A stretch of DNA of 64,000 bases from Sanderia malayensis (Eukaryota; Cnidaria; Scyphozoa; Semaeostomeae; Pelagiidae), in the NCBI GenBank assembly GCA_013076295.1, contig RQOL01000690.1:45654-109653 (forward strand), given 5' to 3'. Below, one piece after another: positions 56,901-64,000 of the stretch. The first letter of the stretch is position 1; every line of letters starts with the position of its first letter. The notes under the pieces were generated by a model. That model worked only from the letters and a program-made list of their open reading frames with translations, was not told the DNA's origin and did no database searches. The position numbers and the translations under genes were made by a program.

Positions 56901-59900
56901 TCTCCATGCAAACACATCCGGGGTTTATATCACCGCATGGTCCATGTGTCATGTGCTTTAGTACCAATTTGTGATATCTTGCATCCTGTGGGTCCGGAAT
57001 TTCAGCTGATATGAGTCGATCTACCTGTAGGTTTTGAAGAAAAATATCACATGTATGTTCTACACATCAAAATGCATTGTGTTTTTACTTAGCAATACAA
57101 CTGATGATTATATATCGTACTCTATATATAAATTATTGTTGTAGATGTTACCTCTTCGGGTGTTCACGGTCTATCAGCCTCAGACAGGAACAGAATCATG
57201 TGAGCGTGTGGTAGTCCTCTCTTCTGAAATTCGATGACATATACATGTGCTATAGTGTGTCCCAGAATGTGCTTGTGAAGGATATCTTCCAGTAGTTCTT
57301 GTAGTTTGAGTTGAAATACTCGTGTGACGATGTCAGGCCGGTCATTTGCCTTCTGGTGTGGTAGAATGTTCTCTGAAATCTCCTTCCATCTGGGGTTGGC
57401 CGTCATGGTTAGGAAGATGTCAGGCTTGCCATACTTTCTGACGATAGTCATTGCATCTTGAAAGTTCTGGTACATATTTCGTTGACTGCCTGAAAAAGAT
57501 GAGGGAAGTATGACAACACGACCAACATCAATATGAAGGGGTTCGTTGGGATTGTTTGCCCTGGCCATTTGATTTTCGATTTCAGCCCTTCTGTTCAGGT
57601 GATCCATCAGGCCTCGATAACTGTCAGCACGTAATTGCCATTGATTGTGCAAAATCCAGTTGAGCTTGTTTCCTTCTATTTTGGTGTATACGTCCACTAA
57701 ATATTGTTGAAAGAGAAGTGTTGCCCTGTGGATGGTAGACAGTTGATTTCTGACTTGTATTCGGTACGAATAATATTCGGCGATTGTGAGTCTAATACGG
57801 TGGTTACGATCAGCATTTTGCTGGCCTTGTCCTTCACGTGTAGGTAGACGTTGAAGGTCCAAGCTGTATCCATGATCACCCTGAAAGAACAACAATGGAT
57901 AGGTTAGAGGATCCGCAACAGGAGCTAAGGCATTAATCTTCATAAGATTACCACGCCTTGTTCGAACTTGAAGCTCTCTATTCTCGGGATTAGGAGCACC
58001 GCCATTGCGTGTAGTGTAGACTGCTGCAATTTCTCTGGCAGTAGGATTGTCATATCTTCGATCTTGTTCTGGGCGACCGGTAATCATCATCTTGAACGTG
58101 GGAATAGGCTGATCATTGGCAATGGCTTGCTGCCTTTGCTCTTCCAGTACTTCTCCCATTGTTTTAAAATGTTGAGCAAACCGATTTACTGCCATCAATT
58201 CGTTTTGCAGCAGTGCTACCATGTCTAAGTCCAAGTTTTGTTCTCTGGCTGTGTTCTGACGTTCTTGCAGTGCTTGTTCGGTGTCCATAATATATAATTC
58301 TGCATATTTTCTGGACCTGTCGGTTTCAGTTACCCCTGTTGAATGCAAGGAAACATTATAAATTGTACTTCTTATATCAACTGTAATTTTCAATGCAGCA
58401 AGTGCTTTGTTATGAAAGCATCATAAAGCGCCTTGATTTTCGATTGGACAACTCTTCATATTCAGGCAAGCATAGAGAGCTTATCCATTGCATGTTGGGT
58501 CGGAAAAGAATTGAGTGTTCTGTCAACATCCGTTTCATTAAGTGAAGGTATTATATGGAAATATAGCATATTATAAGAGACGTTATGTTTACCTGTCATA
58601 TGGTATGCGTTTCCATGTATGGTGATGACTGGTGGTCCTGCATTAGCGTGTCTTACAACGTTAGCAGTCCAGGATGCCATCGCCATTAGTGAATTGTATC
58701 TACGGAAATTTTTGAGAAAATATTTAGATTCATCAGTAGTTCCAGTGTACAAATGCATCACATTTGCTGGGGGTGGTTGAATGGGATCGAGAGTTATTAA
58801 TCCTCCCAAGCAACATTTGTTGTATTGCCTTCTTGAGTTGAGTTCCTCTCGGAAGTATTTTGCTTCACAATGAATACATGTCCTCGTCATTTTCCCAAGA
58901 TGATGAGGCATTGGGGAGAATTGAGGAATTTCAACAATAGGTTGATTTACTTCCCTTGCTTGTTGTTCGATGGGTTGAGGGACATCATCTTGGTGTTGTG
59001 GTGGGATTTCGTCTTGCATTTCAACTTCTTGTGGTTGTACCGCTATTTCATTCTCTTCATTGTCATTTTGAACGTTGGCTTGCAATTGCATAGCAGCAGG
59101 CAATACTTGTGGATCCTGGAATGGAATGTAATGTAAGTTAATATTAATCAATCATGTGTTTGGAAATGCATAAAACTGAAACTTGTGAAGATATGAGCGA
59201 AATAATTTCCTGACATGGTCGTATGGAGAATGACTGGTGTATTTTAAGCCATTTCTGGTGGTAGTGTGTTTTACCTGATTATCATGTGGAATTGGAATGT
59301 GTTGTTCCACATTGACTTCATCAGGTTGTGCCGGCCTTTCAATTTCATTATTTTGATTTTCAATATGTGTTTGGGGTTGCATCTCCATCGGCCTTATCTG
59401 TTGATAATGAAAATTAAATGAAATTAGTTACATTAAGTAATTAGTTATTGGAAATTTAAACGTCATTACTGTGTGATTATGTAAATTGATAAAAATTCAT
59501 ATGAAAACGTATGATACATGTGTAAAATAGGCAAATTACATGAGGCATTTGGGTTATGGAAAATGGAATTGCCTAACTGTAGTTAGCTTGTGTTAAGAAT
59601 TTTAATTTACCTCATTCTCATTTTGAGCTTGATTTACATTAAGCATCTCCACATCTGCCATTTGTATTGCTGCTTGACCTTCATGATTACGATTCAGAAG
59701 GGGTTGTTGCAACTGCATAACCATCGGCGGTACCTGCAGATGGAAAAATATTGATAATTTGGTTGATATAATAACTGATTTAATTTTGATAGTTTTTAAT
59801 TACAAAAAGCTGTATGATATAGAGTTATCTTATTTTGAAAAGATTAGCAGAAATTATTGAGTTGTGTACCTGAAGTTGAGGGGCCAGTGGTGCCAGATAT

Positions 59901-60214
59901 TGTAAGCCATTGTTTATTGGTTGTGGTACTGCTATAAGTCCATAGTGGGGAAGCATTGCAGGTAGTTGCCATGGCACATACAATGCCTGCATCTGTGGAT
60001 AATGAAGTGGGAGTGGTTGATATTCTGGGGCTGGTTGCTGAGGGTGTTCTTGCTGCAACTGGTGAAGATCATTCACTGCTCCCTGTATCATATTATCAGG
60101 TAGTAAATCATCAGGATGAGGCTGTTGGTTATTCTCACGACCTCGGCGAGTTGCGTCCCGTACTTGATTCCTACGTTTATTGCCGGTGATGCTTTTTCTG
60201 GCTTTTTTTGGCAT
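53957..60214 (-). pseudogene. Helitron Rep-helicase gene, 8 exons, two TGA codons and one frame break
   Basis: Exons: 59870-60214, 59611-59733, 59275-59397, 58593-59115, 57152-58335, 55767-57024, 54602-55610, 53957-54496, all with GT-AG introns and matching phases; about 1700 codons. Order of domains: Gln-rich N-terminus; zinc motif CIHCEAKYF...NKCCLGG; Rep with HUH motif RGLPHAHMILFL (57200) and the tyrosine block VKYIFKYIHKGQD (56680); Pif1-like helicase with DGPAGTGKT (55460), FIWDEASM, LLGGDFRQVLP, VRLAYCLTINMAQGQS and THDQLYVAMSRA. It would nick and unwind Helitron DNA. CGA to TGA changes at 57164 and 55534 and a frame break near 54842 inactivate it. Confidence 0.9.
59275..59733 (-). other. 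Two equal-length 123-nt exons in the Helitron N-terminal region
   Basis: Exons 59611-59733 and 59275-59397 are both 123 nt (41 codons) and phase 0. Both begin with a P-M-(V/E)-M-Q motif and contain an N/E/Q-rich stretch, and the start of exon 4 (AAMQLQANVQNDNEENE) is similar. Copy 1 at 20016 has this region as one uninterrupted exon. Together this points to exon duplication, or intron gain, in copy 2. Confidence 0.6.
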
Positions 60215-60229
60215 TTTGCGAGATGTGAT

Positions 60230-61018
60230 ATAAGAAAAGAAAAAAATGTGTTTATATGCAACCCAATTTAAATGAAAATGTTAAAATCTGAAATAAGAGT
60301 GACTTTTTGAGCAACTGGATGGGGTTGTTGTTTTGTGGTGAGCTGCAAGATAAAATAAATAATTTAAAACATAATTGTAAGAAATGTTTGGGATTACTCT
60401 TGATGGTTGAATTAAATTATTGGTTATTTAAAGTTTCCAAATAAAAATATTTGAGCACTTTCTCTTATGACCTACATCACTCTTTCTATTGTGTTCTTTA
60501 ACAACTAAAAGGAAAGCAGTTTTGATAATGTATAAATTGGAAAAGTTAATCATCCTTTTCATTTTTGGAAAGAAAAATCTATAAATCACATTTGATGTGT
60601 TTGTAGTATAAGGCTAGATTTTATTTGCATTATGCAGTAAATTTGCTTTCTATTGATAATAATATGTTGCAAGTGTTAATACCACTTTAAATATAGTAGC
60701 TAAGCTTCAGATTTGGGACATGAATGTACATTACAGGGTGAGGCATTTAAACATTAATTAAAATAGGCTTTGTATAGGAACAATTGTTGTCACACTTACC
60801 AAATATTTTGAGGAATGAACTTGTTTGAAAACCTGTTTTTACAAAAGAAGAAAGATGTTTTGGATGAATTGATAGTAGGAGAGGAAATAGGCGTCCGAGC
60901 GCACGCATGCTCAGTAGAATGTGTTAAGATCACGCATGCGCGTGAATCTTCGAGAATTGAAAAGAGCATGAACAGTAAAATAATTAACTACTCCAACATC
61001 AGGTGACGTCGTTATAGA
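60230..61018 (-). promoter_or_regulatory. Upstream region and likely promoter of Helitron copy 2
   Basis: A GC-richer island near 60888-60955 contains GCGCACGCATGC and CACGCATGCGCG, both like NRF1 sites. TGACGTCG (CRE-like) lies at 61003. A possible untranslated exon ends ATTTGGTAAGTG near 60800 (minus strand). No other gene is seen. Confidence 0.4.
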
Positions 61019-61084
61019 TTGATAGACTATTCTTCAGCTGAATCACTTTGTTGAAAGAAACTGTTTAATTTAACAAATTTTGAA

Positions 61085-61260
61085 ATAGATGCAATTAAAA
61101 TTAATACAACATTTATCATTCAACTGTCAACAATTAAAATATAGACAACATTTATCGTTCAATTAAATAAATATATACAACATTTATCGTTCAATTAAAT
61201 AAATATATACAACATTTATCATTGAATTAAATAAATATATACAACAATAATTAAAGTAAT
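61085..61260. repeat. 37-bp AT-rich tandem repeat
   Basis: About four copies of ATTAAATAAATATATACAAC-ATTTATC(G/A)TTC, the first degraded. Located just outside the Helitron 5' end. Non-coding. Confidence 0.85.
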
Positions 61261-61545
61261 ATTTAAACTTTTAGGCTGGAGCCAACAATGAGACCAGAAA
61301 GATTTTTTTGTTTTAAAAAGTAATCAATTCAAATGCAAGATAATAAGATAATTGAGATAGGGAGAAAGACCACAAAGATTTTAAAAAGTAATTATACCAA
61401 CTATAGAATGGAGTTGAAGATAGAAGACTTTAGAGACATTGAGATGGGAGGCTTCAATTACCACTTCAGTAAATCCTTTTCAAATTATCACATTCAATAA
61501 AAATGTTTTTATGACGGAGTGATTCATCGCCCACACTCCCTCTAT
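61261..61545. other. Spacer, probable 3' flank of the zinc-finger gene
   Basis: AT-rich. The minus strand has TTTTTATTGAATG and other A/T words near 61490-61510; no clear AATAAA for the gene was fixed. Confidence 0.35.
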
Positions 61546-61583
61546 GTTGAGATTATACACCCTTAAGGATCAATAATCTCAAC
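61546..61583. other. Hairpin downstream of the zinc-finger gene
   Basis: GTTGAGATTAT pairs perfectly with ATAATCTCAAC across 16 nt. It lies just past the stop of the alternative frame described for the zinc-finger gene and may mark its 3' region. Confidence 0.7.
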
Positions 61584-61680
61584 ATGGGCGAGTCGAATGA
61601 CCTCCCGCCAAAGGGCCCAACGACGCCCTTGTGAGAGGCCCTCCAACTCATCCCCGGAAGGAGCGTTGGCAATGAATATC

Positions 61681-62719
61681 TCAGGGGAGAAGATAACTTC
61701 CCTCCCCAAAGACCCCCTCTGTGGTAATTGGAGTCACCACCTCAACAGCCCCAAGGTCATCCAAATCCAACTCTGCCCTACAGTTAAGACAAGTTGGCCT
61801 CATTGTTGTCTCTAGCCAGCGAAATATGCACGGTGTATGGAAGATACCCCCACAAGAGGGGCATCTTTTCATTTCGGGATCGGGAATCTCCCCCATGCAC
61901 ACAGTGCATGGGGTCAGCTCCCCCGGAAATAAACGCTGTGTCTGCTGTGTCTGCTGTGTCTGCTGTGTCTGCTCCATTGCTAAAAAGAAAGGAGAGTGTT
62001 CATTAATTCATATAACTCTTTATGAAAGTGATGAATGCCAAAGTAAAGTCACTTACACTCTGTCTGGGTCCCCTGACTTTGAGATGCTAAAAATAAATTT
62101 TAGTTGATTTAGAAACACTCAACTTAGGAGTAAGTACTATGAATCATGATAAAATATCAAAAACACGTACATCTGATCGTCATAATCGTGCTTGGTGCCG
62201 AAATCAGCGGGGGTGATGGTGGTGTTCTAGGGTCTATGAAAGAAGGTAATTTTATTAAAAACGAGATATGGGAAAAATTCCAATCAATTTATATCAATAA
62301 TAAAGATGAACTTACGAGGCGGGGAGAAGGTGGGGCTGAGCAGCATCCTACGCCGCCTCCTGTATACGAGTCTTCTTTGGACTATGAGGAAAGGTTTTAA
62401 AATTAATTTCATGTGATTAGAGTACAATGAAATTTATTATCAAGCTACTAAACGTGTGTATTTATTAAAAATTATGAATTACTCACTAGGTGCGTGGAGT
62501 GCCACAGCATCCTCCCCCTCCTCATCCCCAACGCCAAAAATCGCACCACCCCTAGGTGGTGTAGTAGGTCTTACTGTAGGAAAGAAGACAATTTAATTAG
62601 AAACTATAAAAGGTCAGTTCATATCTTGATATTAAAATTATCGCTTAACTTACTTCTACTTTGCCTCCTTAAAAATTCGAAGACGTTATCTTCCCCTGAA
62701 GATGATGATAATGACATAT
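61681..62719 (-). CDS. RING/PHD-like zinc-finger protein, six small exons, all introns phase 1
   Basis: Exons 62654-62719 (ATG 62717), 62487-62573, 62316-62381, 62171-62233, 62057-62086 and 61681-61979 join in one frame without stops, giving about 202 residues. N-terminus MSLSSSSGEDNVFEFLRRQS, then Arg- and Pro-rich segments, a QQT repeat and a C-terminal finger: CTVC-x11-CPSC-x4-H-x2-C-x16-CLNC (C4HC3). That spacing fits PHD or RING-CH fingers; the latter are E3 ubiquitin ligases, the former chromatin readers. Further exons upstream (62817-62848 and possibly 62930) can extend the frame. After the TGA at 61681 a +1 frame reads EIFIANAPSGDELEGLSQ and WALWREVIRLAHVEIIDP to a TAA at 61564, suggesting a frame break or missed intron. 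Identity of the family is unresolved. Confidence 0.65.
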
Positions 62720-62816
62720 CTAAGAGAATAAATTTAGTTTGAGTAATGCCGAGGAGGAATTCAGAGCAAATGGGTTTTAGGAAACGAAGACATCATTTAA
62801 AACGAAGGGTACTCAC

Positions 62817-62848
62817 TCGGTATTTGGTTTTGCGATTTCTTGATATTT
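62817..62848 (-). CDS. Possible upstream exon of the zinc-finger gene
   Basis: CATTCTAG acceptor, 32-nt exon, GTGAGTAC donor. In the phase that leads into the next exon it reads NIKKSQNQIP without stop, continuing as N-MSLSSSS. Earlier candidate pieces end TTCTCA/GTAAGTTG (62911) and CTCGAG/GTAAGTTG (63106). Whether these are coding or 5' UTR cannot be decided. Confidence 0.4.
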
Positions 62849-63143
62849 CTAGAATGAAGCAACAAAATTTAATTAATTAAATAAAATTTATTGTAGATAA
62901 AAGCAACTTACTGAGAACTTGTAAAAATGGCGGGGTTACAAAGTAGAAGGAAAGCTCACTTGTTAAATAAAACAATTTCTTTCAACAAAGTGATTCAACT
63001 GAAATGAAAGCAAAGAGTCCATCAATTGTTTATGCTTAGGTCGATAAACCTTACAAACATTAGTAGAAATCTTGAAATTTTCAGTAGAATATGAACACAA
63101 CTTACCTCGAGAATCTCTGCTGTGAAGTGGCAAAAAAAAGATG

Positions 63144-63319
63144 TTCAACTCTTGATATTAATCAAATCACGTCAACCAATTTTTAATAGCTCCCGCCAAT
63201 TCATCTCATTGGTTGGTTTGCTTGAACAGGGCGTAACAAACATTTTTTCGACTCTTAATATTAACCAAATCACGTCAACCAAATTTTTACTAACTCCCGC
63301 CAACTCATCTCATTGGTTG
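63144..63319. promoter_or_regulatory. Duplicated CCAAT and E2F-like module between divergent genes
   Basis: Two direct copies of a ~72-bp block (63144-63215 and 63247-63319, 103 bp apart). Each contains CACGTCAACCAA, CTCCCGCCAA (reverse TTGGCGGGAG, like an E2F site) and CATCTCATTGGTTG (reverse CCAAT). A partial third copy, TTAACCAATCAAATCGCGTC, is at 63447. Located between the minus-strand zinc-finger gene and the plus-strand gene at 63541, so it could drive both. Confidence 0.6.
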
Positions 63320-63499
63320 AATAGAGCACTACAGTATTTATTAACATATCTCATTACCATTCGAATTTCGAATGCTAACACCACCTTTCAATAATGACTG
63401 GAAATTTCGAAAGAACATTCGAGAACATTTAAATGATGATGTAATTATTAACCAATCAAATCGCGTCTTCATCGACGTTCGAAGGGATTTCGAGTAATC

Positions 63500-63533
63500 T
63501 ATAAAAACGATCGATTTCACTTATTATCTCAGT
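63500..63533 (+). promoter_or_regulatory. TATA box and initiator of the rightmost gene
   Basis: TATAAAAA at 63500-63507, and TCAGT at 63529-63533 with the A at 63531, 31 bp after the start of the TATA box, which is the textbook spacing. The ATG at 63541 would leave a leader of only about 10 nt. Confidence 0.6.
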
Positions 63534-63540
63534 AGCAAAG

Positions 63541-64000
63541 ATGTTGTTAACATTAGCACACATTATAATTAATGACTTTAGGTCATTTCTGCAAAGAACA
63601 AAAAAAGATTTGCTCTTAGTCTATTTGAAGGAACATTTTAGAGATGTAATGGGCATTAATACAAAAGTTCAAGTTCGGCGCATATATCTTGGGAAAGTAT
63701 ACAAGAATTTACACAAGTTTATGGGATTTGCTCGAATAAGCGTTAATCTTGGAAATCTACCACAAGCAAAGGATGCTGAAGATAGGTTGCTGATTGAAGA
63801 ATCTCCGGTGAATGAAGATGGATGGAAAGACAGGATCAATGACACCTTGAAAACACTATTCAATGAAAGTTTTTCTGATGGAAATGGAGACTTGGGAAGG
63901 TTTGCTGTGATACTCCTTTGGATAGAGAAGCAAATTATCTATCATCACGCAAAGAAACAATACAACATTAGTAGTTTATGGGTGGATTGTTTACTTTATA
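63541..64000 (+). CDS. Unknown protein, possibly Bcl-2-like, partial (runs off window)
   Basis: Open for 153 codons from ATG 63541 to the window end: MLLTLAHIIINDFRSFLQRT, DLLLVYLKEHFRDVMGI, an acidic middle (AKDAEDRLLIEESPVNEDG), then LFNESFSDGNGDLGRFAVIL and LWIEKQIIYHHAKKQ. The FSDGxxxLGRFAxxLxW block resembles the BH1 motif of Bcl-2 family proteins (usually F..G.NWGR) and sits about 120 residues in, where BH1 would be. WVDCLL near the end could be the next helix. Evidence is one short motif plus helical character. The start is supported by the TATA/initiator. Other families are possible. Confidence 0.4.
   Translation, partial: MLLTLAHIIINDFRSFLQRTKKDLLLVYLKEHFRDVMGINTKVQVRRIYLGKVYKNLHKFMGFARISVNLGNLPQAKDAEDRLLIEESPVNEDGWKDRINDTLKTLFNESFSDGNGDLGRFAVILLWIEKQIIYHHAKKQYNISSLWVDCLLY

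Larger units (their letters stand above)
53817..61018 (-). mobile_element. Helitron (rolling-circle transposon), near complete, copy 2
   Basis: An intron-bearing Rep/helicase gene (53957-60214) lies between a candidate 5' end TCTATAACGACGTCACC (61018, preceded by A) and a candidate 3' end. The 3' end has hairpin TGACTGC-10 nt-GCAGTCA (53829-53852), then 8 nt, then CTGA at 53817-53820. Hairpin plus CTRR is the Helitron 3' signature. The base after CTGA is A rather than T, so the 3' call is tentative. A second hairpin, TCTAGAATG-AATG-CATTCTAGA, is at 53907-53928. Confidence 0.6.

Overview
The window looks like accessory DNA from an invertebrate animal. It is AT-rich, has short GT-AG introns, and is packed with metazoan transposon classes: intron-bearing Helitron, Copia, Gypsy, BEL/Pao, LINE, PIF/Harbinger, ISL2EU-like, pogo/Tigger and THAP. 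Several broken reading frames resemble protein families I associate with cnidarian and sponge genomes, so a cnidarian is my best guess, but no marker gene proves it. No bacterial operons, rRNA, tRNA or CRISPR array was seen.

Layout. 1-2881: two minus-strand copies (A, B) of a non-autonomous rolling-circle (Helitron-like) element joined head to tail, each with a ~14-bp minisatellite. 2881-10305: a patchwork of a Harbinger transposase tail, the first half of a Gypsy element, a 2.2-kb fold-back element holding a nested TA-flanked pogo/Tigger-type element, a BEL gag start and a 303-bp tandem duplication. 10306-15645: two plus-strand copies (C, D) of the rolling-circle element, again head to tail, with a 2-kb minisatellite and a 115-bp satellite. 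16.2-18.3 kb: possible spliced genes, including an array of 51-nt mini-exons. 19-21.5 kb: an internally deleted Helitron, cut by an ISL2EU-like fragment. 23.2-28.9 kb: a minus-strand zinc-motif gene split by a complete, very young Copia element (23618-28122). 29-40 kb: decayed Gypsy, deleted Copia, LINE, HUH-type, pogo, THAP and other remnants. 43-46.97 kb: a BEL pol cut by copies E and F of the rolling-circle element. 47-53.8 kb: mostly non-coding, with a diverged segmental duplication. 53.8-61.0 kb: a nearly complete 8-exon Helitron on the minus strand, disabled by two TGA codons and one frame break. 61.5-64.0 kb: a compact divergent gene pair around a shared regulatory region. One gene is a 6-exon zinc-finger (RING/PHD-like) gene in which every intron is phase 1; the other is TATA-driven, has a 10-nt leader and carries a faint Bcl-2 BH1-like motif.

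How the parts relate. Six copies of the rolling-circle family share TC...CTAG ends, and at three junctions the CTAG of one copy abuts the TC of the next. This is the arrangement expected if copies are made by rolling-circle transposition. The 53.8-61 kb Helitron has compatible-looking ends and could represent the kind of enzyme that moved them, but it is now broken. The Copia element is the one element that looks recently mobile. The most unusual host-like region is the divergent pair at 61.5-64 kb.
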